A DNA stretch of 64,000 nt, taken from Nesterenkonia pannonica. GTDB lineage: Bacteria; Actinomycetota; Actinomycetes; Actinomycetales; Micrococcaceae. Below the pieces are notes generated by a model that was given only the letters and a program-made list of their open reading frames with translations, had not been told where the DNA came from and did not search any database. The stretch covers positions 1,302,001 to 1,366,000 of the forward strand of contig NZ_CP080575.1 in assembly GCF_019575955.1 (NCBI RefSeq), in the 5' to 3' direction. Of the stretch, positions 31,385-45,019 are shown one piece after another; the stretch's first letter is position 1; the number at the start of each line of letters is the position of its first letter. The position numbers and the translations under genes were made by a program.

Positions 31385-32579
31385 ACCACCACGCATCGTC
31401 CGGGATCACCGCTCCCGCTGGGTTTCTGGCCGCAGGAGCGGCGGCAGGCCTGAAGTCCGCCTACCGTGATGTGGCCCTGGTCGTCAACAACGGCCCTGAA
31501 CGACACGCTGCGGCGGTCTTCACCACAAACCGCGTCGCAGCGGCACCGGTGCTCTGGTCCCAGCAGGTCATCGCCGACGGCAGAGCCGACGCTGTGATCC
31601 TCAATTCGGGAGGGGCGAACGCGTGCACCGGGGCGCCCGGATTCCAGGACACCCACGCCACCGCAGAGGCTGTGGCGCGTGCGCTGACGGCGGCCGACCG
31701 CGACGTCTCCGCCGGAGATGTGCTGGTCTGCTCCACGGGCCTCATCGGCCAGCGCCTGGACATGCCCGCCCTGCTGAGCGGGGTGGAGCAGACCGCCGCT
31801 GCGCTCTCGGACGATGTCGGCGCCGCAGAGGCGGCCGCAGACGCTATCAGGACGACCGACACCGTCTCCAAGACCGAGGTGCGGACCGGCACCGGCTTCA
31901 CCATCGGAGGGATGGCGAAAGGCGCGGGCATGCTGGCTCCCGGCATGGCGACGATGCTCTCGGTCATCACGACCGATGCGGTCATCAGTGCAGCCGACCT
32001 GGATGCGGCGCTGCGCGAATCGGTGCGCGTCTCCTTCAACCGAGCTGACTCGGACGGCTGCATGTCCACCAACGACACGGTGATCGCCATGGCCTCCGGC
32101 GCCCACCCCGAGGCGGACCCCAGCGGAGCCGATCTGGGCGAGTTCCAGGCCGCGCTCACCGAGGTGTGCCAGTCCCTGGCCGCACAGCTGATCGCTGATG
32201 CCGAGGGCGCCCACCACGAGATCGCCATTCGCACCGTCAACGCGGTCGATGAGGAGCAGGCCGAGACGGCGGGCCGCTCAGTGGCCCGCTCCAACCTCTT
32301 CAAGGCTGCGATCTTCGGCCAAGATCCCAACTGGGGCCGCGTGCTCTCGGCGGTGGGCACCACCGACGCCGAGTTCGACCCGGCGACGATCGACGTTGCC
32401 GTCAACGGAGTGTGGGTCTGCCGCGCCGCGGCATCGGTGAGGACAGAGACCTGGTGGACCTGAGCGGGCGCAGCGTCGATGTCGTCATCGATCTGAAGGC
32501 CGGCGCTGCTGAAGCCACCATCCTGACCAACGACCTCACGCACGACTACGTGCATGAGAACAGCGCCTATTCCAGCTGA
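31381..32579 (+). CDS. argJ: Bifunctional glutamate N-acetyltransferase/ornithine acetyltransferase
   Basis: Recycles the acetyl group between acetylornithine and glutamate. [19 protein letters not shown] opens the protein; [20 protein letters not shown] holds the Ala-Thr autoprocessing site, with Thr the nucleophile; [20 protein letters not shown] and [14 protein letters not shown] are conserved. One frame change near 32432 leads to [19 protein letters not shown] and ends at ENSAYSS. It starts at GTG 31381, overlapping argC by four bases. Its presence shows the cyclic acetyl route, so no separate argE-type deacetylase is needed here. Confidence 0.94.
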
Positions 32580-32607
32580 TCACCTCCTGAGCAACCGATG
32601 GAGCACT

Positions 32608-33557
32608 ATGCCTGAGCAGTCGACCGAATCCCTCACCATGCTGCCGCGCGAGGCGGGGAGCCTCGCCTCCGCCGCGGACAAGGCCGCCGTGCTCGTCGAA
32701 GCGCTGCCCTGGGTGCAGAAGTTCGCCGGTCAGACCATTGTCATCAAGTACGGCGGCAACGCGATGGTCGATGATGAGCTCCGCCGGGCCTTCGCCCAGG
32801 ACGTCGTCTTCCTCAAGCACGTCGGCGTGAATCCGGTCGTCGTCCACGGAGGCGGGCCCCAGATCAGCACCATGCTCGACGCCGTCGGCATTGAGTCCGA
32901 GTTCCGCGCCGGATACCGGGTCACCACCCCGGAGGCCATGGACGTGGTCCGCATGGTGCTCACCGGGCAGGTGGGCCGGGAGCTGATCGGTCTGATCAAT
33001 TCCCACGGCCCCTACGCGGTCGGCCTCTCAGGAGAGGACGCGGCCCTGCTCCGGGCCGAGCGGAAGGCGGCCGAGGTGGACGGAGAGACGGTGGACCTCG
33101 GGCTGGTGGGCGAGGTCACGGGAGTCAACCCGCTGCCATCCAGGACCTGATCGCGGCGGGCAGGATCCCGGTGATCTCTACCATCGCTCCGGAGTTCGCA
33201 GACGGAGATCCCACCGGAGAGGTTCTGAACGTCAATGCAGACACCGCAGCGGGGCTCTGGCCGCAGCCTTGAGGCGGCCAAGCTGGTGATGCTCACCGAC
33301 GTCGAAGGTCTCTACGCCGCCTGGCCGGACCCCTCCTCCCTGATCTCGTCCTCACCGCATCCGACCTCCGGGCGATGCTGCCCAGCCTCCAGTCGGGCAT
33401 GATCCCGAAGATGAGTGCGGCCCTGGCCGCCGTCGATGCCGGGGTCCCGCGGGCGCACATCGTGGACGGCCGTCGTCCTCACTCGATGCTCCTGGAGATC
33501 GTCACCTCCGAAGGGGTGGGCACTCAGGTGGTGCCGGATGCGGAGGTGCAGGCATGA
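32608..33557 (+). CDS. argB: N-acetylglutamate kinase
   Basis: Second step of arginine synthesis and the usual feedback point. [20 protein letters not shown] is the ATP-binding start; [19 protein letters not shown] and [17 protein letters not shown] are substrate segments; NVNADTAAG precedes [40 protein letters not shown] and [15 protein letters not shown] end it. Frame changes lie near 33135, 33257 and 33325. ATG 32608 gives an N-terminal extension before the kinase fold, common in arginine-sensitive forms. It overlaps argD by four bases. Confidence 0.94.
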
Positions 33558-34829
33558 CGAGCTACCCAGATGCCATGAGCACCGCCTCGCTCGACGCGTC
33601 GAGCACGTGGCAGCAGCGGTACGGACAGTCTCTGATGGGCGTCTTCGGCACGCCTCAGGATCTGCTGGTCCAAGGCCGAGGCTGCTGGGTCACCGACGCT
33701 GATGGCCGTGAGCTGCTGGACATGCTCGGCGGCATCGCTGTCAACGCCCTGGGGCACAGCCACCCGGCGCTGAGCCGTGCACTGGGCGAGCAGCTGCAGC
33801 GTATGGGGCACATATCCAATCTCTTCGCCTCCGTGCCCCAGATGCGGCTGGCCGAGATGCTCCTCAGCGCGGCCGAGGCGCCTACTTACTTCCAGCGTCT
33901 TCTTCGCCAACTCCGGGTCCGAGGCGAACGAGGCTGCCCTCAAGGCAGTGCTGCGCCACCGGCATGAGACCGGAAAGTCCCGCATCCTCGCTCTCGAGGG
34001 CGGCTTCCACGGGCGGACGATCGGCGCGCTCTCGCTCACCCACAAGCCCGCCTTCCGGGAGCCCTTCGGAGACCTGATCGATGGCATCGAGTTCCTCCCC
34101 TTCAACGACGCAGACGCGTTGGAGCACAGGTTCGACGACGATGTCGCCGGGATCGTCCTCGAACCCATCCAGGGGGAGGCGTCAAGCCGCTCGCGCCGGA
34201 GTACCTGCTGCGCGCACGCGAGCTCGCCGACCAGCACGAGGCGCTCATGGTGCTCGACGAGGTCCAGACCGGGATCGGCCGCACCGGGGAATGGTTCCGC
34301 TTCCAAGGGGTGAACCGGACACTCTCCGCCTTGGGCAGCCCGGGGATCGCACCCGATCTGATGACGCTGGCCAAAGGGCTCGGCTCCGGCATTCCCATCG
34401 GAGCCCTCGTCGCCTTCGGCAGCACCAGCAGCACGCTTCTGGGCGCCGGTCAGCACGGGTCCACCTTCGGAGGCAACCCGCTGGCGGCGCTCGCCGGGCA
34501 GGTCACGCTGGAGACGATCCAGGCGGAGGGGCTGCTGGACAGCGTCAGCGCCGTGGGAGCCCGGCTCGCCGAGGAGCTGCGGGCCCTGCCTCAGACCGCG
34601 GAGGTCCGCCAGTTCGGCCTGCACATCGGTGCCGACCTGGTGCTGCCCGATTCGATCAGCGCGCGACGTCGTCGCCTGCGCGCGAGAGCACCACGGTCTG
34701 ATCATCAACGCCACGGGGCACGCCACCCTGCGACTCGCGCCGCCTCTGACCCTCTCGCATGAGGAGGCCGACGAGGCCGTCGCCCGGCTCGCAGCCGCCC
34801 TGACACGTCTGACGAAGGAGTCCGCATGA
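33554..34829 (+). CDS. argD: Acetylornithine aminotransferase
   Basis: PLP-dependent class III transaminase. [20 protein letters not shown] and [13 protein letters not shown] are N-terminal blocks; [56 protein letters not shown] and [20 protein letters not shown] follow, the last holding the PLP lysine. [15 protein letters not shown] is also conserved. Frame changes near 33895, 34185 and 34667 split it; argD and argF overlap at ATGA 34826-34829. Confidence 0.94.
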
Positions 34830-35807
34830 CCACTCGCCACTTTCTGAGCGACTTGGACCTCAGCCCCGAAGAGCTCACCCGCGTCCTCAACCTCGCCGAC
34901 TGGATGAAGGCCAACCCCTACGCCATCGCGCCGCTGCAGGGCCCGCAGACCGCAGCAGTATTCTTCGACAAGACCTCGACGCGCACGCGGATCAGCTTCG
35001 CTGCGGGGATCGCGGCGCTGGGAGGCAGTCCGCTCATCATCAGCCCGGGGAGTCCCAGCTGGGCCACAAGGAGTCCATCGCGGACACTGCAAGGGTCCTG
35101 GATCGCCAGGTGAGCCTGATCGTCTGGCGGACCTATGAGCAGGCCGGTCTTGAGGAGATGGCCCAGTTCAGCAGCGTCCCCGTCATCAATGCGCTGTCGG
35201 ACGATTACCACCCGTGTCAGCTGCTCGCCGATCTCCAGGCCGTCCGGGAGAAGCTCGGCACACTGGCGGGTAGGTCCTTGGCATACCTGGGCGATGCGGC
35301 GAACAACATGGCGAACTCCTACCTGCTGGTGGCGCGAATGCCGGCATGGATGTTCGCATCGCGGGACCGCAGGGCCACCTGCCCTCCCCAGAGGTGGTGC
35401 GGGCCGCCGAGGAGCGAGCGGCGCAGACCGGCGGTCGCGTGACCATCACGACCGACCCGGCTGAGGCGCTTCAGGGCGCAGACGCCGTCGCCACGGACAC
35501 GTGGGTCTCGATGGGGCAGGAGGACGAGAAGGCTCAGCGGATGCGGCTCTTCGGCGACTACCAGATCAGCGCGGGGGCCATGGCGCTGGCCGCCCGTCAT
35601 GCGGTGGTGCTCCACTGCCTGCCTGCCTACCGCGGAGCGGAGATCACCGCAGAGGTGCTGGACGGTGAGCAGTCGATCATCTGGGATGAGGCGGAGAACC
35701 GTCTGCACGCCCAGAAGGCGCTGATGGCCTGGCTGCTGGTGGAGTCGGGCCAGGCAGATCAGACGACGGAGCGTCTGGTGCGCGAGGCGGAGGCCGCGGG
35801 CCTATGA
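34826..35807 (+). CDS. argF: Ornithine carbamoyltransferase
   Basis: Makes citrulline from ornithine and carbamoyl phosphate. [20 protein letters not shown] carries the carbamoyl-phosphate STRTR motif; [56 protein letters not shown] and the ornithine loop [14 protein letters not shown] follow. Frame changes near 35050 (GGGGG reduced to GGGG) and 35335 interrupt about 328 residues. It overlaps both argD and argR by four bases, so argCJBDFR forms one transcript apart from small gaps. Confidence 0.95.
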
Positions 35808-36315
35808 GCCGGAGCCTGCCCGATCGCGCACCGCGCCTGCGACCAAAGCTGCTCGCCACGCCAAGGTTCGCGACCTGATCACCCGCGGAGCATCCGGTCG
35901 CAGGCCGAGCTGGCCGACAGGCTCTCCGAGGCTGGGGTGCGGGTCACCCAGGGGACCCTCTCGCGCGACCTGGTGGAGATCGGGGCAGCACGCGTCCGCG
36001 GAGGCGACGGCGCACTGGTCTACGCGGTGCCTGCCGAAGGCCCTGCCGGTGAGCTCCAGTCCGATCAGACGGAGGCCGCCACGACGGCGCGCCTGGCCTC
36101 GCTGTGCAGGGACCTGCTGGTCTCGGCGGAGGCCAGCGCGAACCTGGTGGTGCTGCGCACTCCGCCGGGAGCGGCGCAGTTCCTGGCCAGTGCGGTGGAC
36201 CACGCGGGCCTGCACGAGGTGCTGGGGACCATCGCCACGACGACACCATCATGCTCATCAGTCGTGACCCTCGGGAGAGGCCCTGGTGGCGCGCTTCGAC
36301 GCCATGGTGGGCTGA
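35804..36315 (+). CDS. argR: Arginine repressor
   Basis: Arginine-dependent DNA-binding repressor. After a frame repair near 35830, KVRDLITRG and [20 protein letters not shown] form the winged helix, with [16 protein letters not shown] the recognition segment. The C-terminal arginine-binding and hexamerisation domain shows [36 protein letters not shown] and the end VARFDAMVG. Other frame changes lie near 35890, 36240 and 36270. It is the likely protein for the ARG-box-like sites at 30311 and 38373, closing a feedback loop. Confidence 0.92.
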
Positions 36316-36317
36316 GC

Positions 36318-36987
36318 TCAGCCCGTGGCCGCCCTGTCCAGGCCCATCTGCCAGAACGCCGCCTCAGCTCGTGAGGCAGTGGCAAAGATCTCGGCAATCT
36401 CCTGAAACCGCGCTTCCGAGCCTCCCCGGGCTGCCAACGCCTCGATGTGCTCGACGGCAGACCGCGCCGTCTCCTGGTACCACTCCGAGGAGTACTCTGC
36501 GATCCATTCGGCGTAGGGGTGGTTCGGGTCCGCGTCTGCGGCAGGCTTGAGGCGCTTACCAATCTCGGCGTAGCCGATGACGCAGGGGAGAGGGCCACGT
36601 GGAGGTCCAGGAGATCTCCGGTGGCTCCCGCGTCGAGCACGTACCGCGTGTAGGCGATGTTCGCGGGGTCCTCCGGGGTGCTCTCGATGTCCTCGGGCGT
36701 CAGGCCGTAGAGCTCGCCCAGGCGCTTTACGTGCTGCTGCGTCTCGTGCAGGATGTTGCCGATGCCTTCCTGGGCGTAGCGCAGGTCCTCGAGGGATCGG
36801 GCTTTGTAGCCGATGAGGGCATAGGCCCGGGCGAACTGGACCAGGAAGTGATAATCCTGGATGAGGTACTCCCGGAAGGCGACGGGGGCAGTGTTCCGTC
36901 CTCCATCTGCTGGATGAAGGGGTGGTCGGTATAGGCCTGCCACTCGGCTGGGGAGGCTTCCTTCAGCCGTTCGAAAAGGGTGCTCAT
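36318..36987 (-). CDS. tenA: TenA family thiaminase II, cysteine type
   Basis: Aminopyrimidine aminohydrolase of thiamin salvage, about 222 residues. [10 protein letters not shown] and [20 protein letters not shown] form the N-terminal helices; [16 protein letters not shown] holds the catalytic cysteine after restoring a C in a run near 36572; [18 protein letters not shown] closes the fold. Frame changes lie near 36890 and 36572. Its start overlaps the stop of a second TenA gene upstream on the minus strand. The pair is preceded by a TPP riboswitch, which supports the role in thiamin metabolism. Confidence 0.88.
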
Positions 36988-37639
36988 GAGTGATCTCCGT
37001 TCTGGTAGACGGCGTTGAAGAAGTCCAGCTCCAGCGTCACGGACCGTGAGAAGAAGTCCTGGGCCGTCGGCGCATCCTGGGGCCGACCCGGTCGAGCTCG
37101 GATCGGAGGAACTCCACCCACTCGTAGAACGCCGGGCTGCTGTGCAGATCGATCCACTCCGCGTGGACGAAGTGCTCGGGTCTGCTGGTGCCTGCGCGGC
37201 GGGCCCAGTCGCCGTAGAGCCACTCGGCGACGGTCAGCACCGCGAGGACAGCCGCATAGTTCTGTGTGCGGGAAGCCTCGCGCATGATGGCTTGGAAGCT
37301 TAAGCGCAGGGGGCGGTATCAGGGGTTTCGATGCGCTGCTCCTCGCTGACTCCGAGCGCCTCGAAGGAGCGCAGGAAGTAGCTGTTCTCGTCGTCGGAGA
37401 TCATTCCGGCGAATCGTCCGAACCGCAGGCGCGCCTCCATCGTGTCGGCGGAGGCCATGGCCGCGCCGAGCAGGGTGAGGAACGCATCGAGGAACCGGTG
37501 ATCCTGAATGAGGTAGGCAGCCATGTGGTGGTCGCTGACAGTGCCTGCGAGGAGCTCATCGACGAAGCGGTGGTCGACTGCATCGTCCCAGGCTAGGCTG
37601 GTTCTGCTCCTTGAGCTCAGTGCTGAATCTCTCGGCCAT
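36984..37639 (-). CDS. TenA family protein lacking the catalytic cysteine (TenA_E-like)
   Basis: Second TenA paralog. VDELLAGTVSDHHMAAYLIQ and DHRFLDAFLTLLGAAMASAD are TenA helices; QNYAAVLAVLTVAEWLYGDW occupies the place where the cysteine segment of classical TenA lies, with Glu in place of Cys. The C-terminus is FFSRSVTLELDFFNAVYQNG. Frame changes near 37590, 37310 and 37085 split it. TenA proteins without this cysteine form a recognised subgroup proposed to act on related pyrimidine breakdown products. ATG 37639 is used. It is the first gene of the riboswitch-controlled operon. Confidence 0.78.
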
Positions 37640-37724
37640 CTCTCTCCTTCTGCTGGGGTCGATCCGGGACCGACGAGAAGGGAGAGGGTGCGCTGCCGCG
37701 AGGAGGCCGCGGGCAGCTCGCCGG

Positions 37725-37828
37725 TCCCTTCGCCGGTATCAGCCGGATCAGGTTCAAAGGGTCGACGCACCGTCCGCGCTGCGGCTCAGCGTCATCTCAG
37801 TCCCTTTGGCGGGACGCCCCTCGGGTGT
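37725..37828 (-). ncRNA. TPP riboswitch (THI element)
   Basis: On the minus strand the element reads GAGGGGCG near its 5' end (37822), ACTGAGATGACG, and then GAACCTGATCCGGCTGATAC followed by CGGCGAAGGGA (37754 to 37725). These are the conserved P2/P4 and loop sequences of the thiamin pyrophosphate aptamer. It sits about 85 bases before the first tenA gene in the same orientation, so it should repress both tenA genes when TPP is plentiful. Confidence 0.93.
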
Positions 37829-37841
37829 GACTCAGGCTACA

Positions 37842-38266
37842 TCATGAGGAGGTGTACTCGTCGAGGAGGGATCGCATGCCCTCTATCCCGAAGACCTCGA
37901 TCACCGCATAGGGATTCTGCCGCCCCCTGTGCACGTCGGCGCCTGCTTCGAGCAGCAGCCGAGTGATCTCTTCGTTCTGGCGGAAGACGGCGCACCCCAC
38001 GGCGGTCTGGCCGCGGTCGTTCTCGCGGTCCGTCTCCGCGCCGCGCTCCAGCAGTCCCCGGACCAGCTCAGCCTGGTCGTGGTACGCGGCAAGGATGAGG
38101 AGGGTGTCGCCGGAGGAGTTGGTGAGATTGGGGGAATACCCTGGTCCACCAGGCTCAGCAGCTCCTCTGTCTTGCTTACCCGGGCGAGGTCGAACATGGA
38201 GGCCAGAAATTCCAGCTGCTCCTCGGTGAGGTCCGCCGGTGATCCTGGGGTCTGCTGGTCTGCCAT
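37842..38266 (-). CDS. Ankyrin repeat protein
   Basis: Small cytoplasmic protein of about 140 residues. After a helical N-terminus (LEFLASMFDLARVSKTEELL) come ankyrin units: GDTLLILAAYHDQAELVRGL then LERGAETDRENDRGQTAVGC, and FRQNEEITRLLLEAGADVHR, ending SLLDEYTSS. Frame changes lie near 38140 and 38055. ATG 38266 is used; ATG 38288 would add seven residues. Partner unknown. It is encoded between the TPP riboswitch and argG, facing away from argG. Confidence 0.78.
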
Positions 38267-38372
38267 GGGCACCAGCTTAGCGAGCATGTCCATTCTTCGA
38301 CCCGCTGTGCGACGCCGTGCGTCATCTCCGGGGCCCGCATAGAGTGGGGGAGCCGGATCGCGCAATCGATAA

Positions 38373-38402
38373 GTATGCATCGTACTGAATATTTATGTAG
38401 AA
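38373..38402. promoter_or_regulatory. ARG-box-like sites upstream of argG
   Basis: GTATGCATCGTAC followed directly by TGAATATTTATGTAGAA gives two overlapping AT-rich imperfect palindromes about 40 bases before the argG start. The second matches the inverted argC site (ACTCAATATTTATGCATA). They are probable ArgR operators. Confidence 0.65.
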
Positions 38403-38442
38403 TGCGGTTCATCAACCCTGCACACCCCATGAGGAGACTTCT

Positions 38443-41972
<3,530 letters not shown>

Positions 41973-41980
<8 letters not shown>

Positions 41981-42668
41981 TCGGATGACTGTGGCAGGCA
42001 TGAGCGCCGACGCGCTGAGCGAGCTCTTCGATGCCCATGCCGTCGATGTGGCTCCCCGGCTCCTGGGCTGCCGTCTGACGGTGAGCACTCCCGAGGAGGA
42101 CGTCACCGTGCGGCTCACAGAGGTGGAGGCGTACGGAGGCGAAGGTGAGGACCCTGGGTCCCATGCCTACCGGGGCATGACGCCGCGCAGTGCCTCGCTC
42201 TTCGGCCCGCCCCGCCACGTGTATGTGTATCGCAGCTACGGCATCCACTTCTGCATGAACCTCGTGTCCCATGCCGCGGGAGCCGCGGGGTGCTGCTGAG
42301 GGCCGCGGAGGTGCTCGAGGGTCGGGGTGCCGCGGTCAGCCGTCGCGGAGGCAGAGACACCGGGGTCAAGCTGCTGTCCGGTCCAGGGCGCCTGGGACAG
42401 GGCCTGGGGCGGATACCACCCTCGACGGCGCCGCCGTGGAGATTGTTCAGGACCCGCCTCAGCCTCGGGTCGGGCCCCAGGAGGGCCTTCGCGTCGTCCT
42501 GGCTCCGCCGGAGCAGGGGCATCGCCCGGAGCCGGTGAGCGCGGGCCCTCGGGTGGGCGTATCGGGCGAGGGCGGTTCGGAGGCGTACCCGTGGCGCTTC
42601 TGGCTCGCCGAGAGGCGGTCCGTCTCCCCTACCGAGCATCGACCCGACGACGCAGAGCCGCTCCCTGA
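41973..42668 (+). CDS. mpg: 3-methyladenine DNA glycosylase (AAG/MPG family)
   Basis: Base excision repair enzyme for alkylated purines. APRLLGCRLTVS, VRLTEVEAYGGEGEDPGSHA, YRGMTPRSASLFGPPRHVYV and YRSYGIHFCMNLVSH are family blocks, with the catalytic Glu in TEVEAY and the intercalating Tyr region following. Frame changes near 42290, 42410 and 42612 split it; the repaired end is PYRASTRRRRAAP with stop at 42666-42668. ATG 41973 overlaps the transglycosylase stop, so it is translationally coupled to it. Confidence 0.88.
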
Positions 42669-42748
42669 GGTCCGCGTCACTTTGCGTTAACCATGGACGC
42701 TGTAATATTGACTGATCTTTTCCGTCTCCGAAGAAAGCAGCACGCTTG

Positions 42749-45013
42749 ATGACTGAGACCGCCGATCTGGTCACTGTTCCGCCCCTGGAGGGCGGGGTCG
42801 ATCAGGAGCGCCTGTACGTGGCTGCCCTCTACCGCCGCTTGGATGCGCTGCGTCGGGAGAAGGAGGCGCAGCTGGCCAAGGTTCGCTCCACCGGTGCCGT
42901 GGGCACCATGCAGAACATCTCGGAGCGAGACGCCTTCGCGACCATGTACGAGGACCGGTTGGCGCAGCTGAATGCCGTCGATGACCGGCTCGTCTTCGGC
43001 CTAAGCTGGACCTGGACACCGGCGAAACGCGCTACATCGGTCGGATCGGGCTGACTTCAGAGGCACGTCAGCGTCTGATGCTGGATTGGCGCGCTCCCGA
43101 GGCGGGGGTCTTCTACCAGGCAACGGCGTTCGCGCGGCAGGGTGTGCGCAGGCGCGGCACCTGATGCTCAAGCACCGTCAGGTGCAGGGGCTCGAAGATG
43201 AGGTGCTGGATGCCAGCGTTCTCGAGGAGGATGTCGAGAACCATGGAGACGGTGCCCTGCTGGCCGCGCTGAAGGCACGCCGCACGGGCCAGATGGGCGA
43301 TATCGTCGCGACCATCCAGGCGGAGCAGGACCGCATCATTCGCGCGGACCGCTCCGGTGTGCTCGTCGTCCAGGGCGGCCCCGGCACAGGGAAGACGGCG
43401 GTGGCGCTGCACCGCGCGGCCTACCTGCTCTACGCGCACCGTGAGCGTCTGAAGAGCGCCGGTGTGCTCCTGGTGGGGCCGAGCTCGGCATTCATGTCCT
43501 ACATAGAACGAGTCCTGCCCTCCCTGGGCGAGACCGGTGTGGTCATGTCGTCCCTGGCCGACCTCTACCCAGGGGTCAGGGGGTGGAGGAGCCTGACGCG
43601 CGCGTCGCCGAGATCAAGGGACGCGTGGACTGGGTTGAGATCCTCGACGCGGCGGTGGAGCACCGCCAGAGGAGCATTCCCGAACCTCGGGAGGTGACGG
43701 TCGAAGGCACGGCCGTGACGGTGACGTCCAAGATGATTCGTCGCGGAATCGAGCGGGCCAGGGCCACAGGCAAGCCGTACAACGAGGCTCGCGCCACCTT
43801 CGTGAAGGTCATGGTCAGGAGATCGCAGAGAAGCTCGAACGGATCATCGAGAAGCGATCCCAGGGCAATGACGCAGACCGCGCCTACCTTGCGGAGGATG
43901 TCCGCACCTCACGCGACGTGCGTGTGCTGCTGAACCTGTGCTGGCTGCCGCGCACCCCGCAGAGCCTCTTGGAGGACCTCTTCTCGAAGCCCCAGTATCT
44001 GACCGATGCGGCCCCGCAGCTCAGCGATGCCGAGCGTGAGCTGCTGCAGCGTCGTCCCGGCAGTCCGTTCACCTCCTCGGACGTTCCCCTCCTGGATGAG
44101 GCCGCTGAGCTGCTGGGCGATCTCGATGAGACTGCCGGGCGTGAGGAGGCGCGGCAGAAGATCTCTCGCCAGAAGGACCTCGAGAACGCGCAGAAGGCCG
44201 TGGAGAATGCAGTGCCTCAGCTCGAGGAGATGGGCATCGAGGGCTTCCTGGATGCGGAGGCTGTCGCGTCGATGAACGCGGAGTCGGGCCCCACCCTGAG
44301 CGCGGCGGAGCGGGCCACTCTTGACCGTTCGTGGACCTACGGCCACATCGTGGTCGATGAGGCCCAGGAGCTCTCGGCCATGCAGTGGCACGTGCTCTTC
44401 CGTCGCTGCCCCTGAAGTCGGTGACGGCTGTGGGGATACCGCGCAGGGGTCCTCCCCGTCTGCCTCGTCGAACTGGGGCGAGGCCTTCGAGCCGTTCGTC
44501 GATGAGGACCGGCTGCGGATCGAGGAGCTCACCGTGAACTACCGCACTCCGGGGCGCATCGTGGAGCTGGCCGAGCGGGTGGCTGATGCGAACGGTTTGC
44601 AGACCACCTCCCTGCGCACCGTCCGGGAGGGCGATCATGCGCCTGAGATCACCCCAGTCCAGGAGAGCGAGATCCTGGGTGCGGTGGTGCAGGCGGTGGA
44701 GGACGAGCACCGTCGCCTGGGGAGGGCCTGGTGGCCGCCATCGTTCCCGATCGTCTGATCGGGGCGGTCCGGGAGCAGCTCGCCGAGAGATTCGGCACCC
44801 GACTCGGGCGCGGCGCGGGCTCGCTCACCCAGGATGTGGTGGCGCTGACCGCGGACGAGGCGAAGGGTCTGGAGTTCGACGGGGTGGTTGTTGCGGAGCT
44901 ACCGAGCTGGTCGATCAGGCCGGCGGAAAAGTGGGCCCCTGTATGTGGCGCTGACACGCTCGACGCGATCGCTGCAGGTCGTCTCCTCACAGCCGCTCCC
45001 GGCCGGATTCTGA
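42749..45013 (+). CDS. HelD/HelR-type RNA polymerase-associated helicase-like ATPase
   Basis: UvrD/Rep-like superfamily 1 ATPase of about 755 residues. An N-terminal coiled coil (YVAALYRRLDALRREKEAQL) is followed by VVQGGPGTGKTAVALHRAAY (Walker A), YGHIVVDEAQELSAMQWHVL (DExQ box), KSVTAVGDTAQ, LTVNYRTPGRIVELAERVAD and ALTADEAKGLEFDGVVVAEL. Length, coiled coil and insertions fit HelD-class factors that clear stalled RNA polymerase. Frame changes near 43005, 43110, 43145, 43575, 43818, 44412, 44722, 44905 and 44940 split it. A CACTTTGCG-TAATAT element lies before it. No inverted rifamycin-type element is visible. It lies directly before tyrS. Confidence 0.85.
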
Positions 45014-45019
45014 GATACG

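Noticed and set aside
33524-35092. 522-residue minus-strand frame opposite argD and argF
   Set aside because: The plus strand encodes complete argD and argF motifs with overlaps; the minus frame shows only GC-biased shadow sequence.
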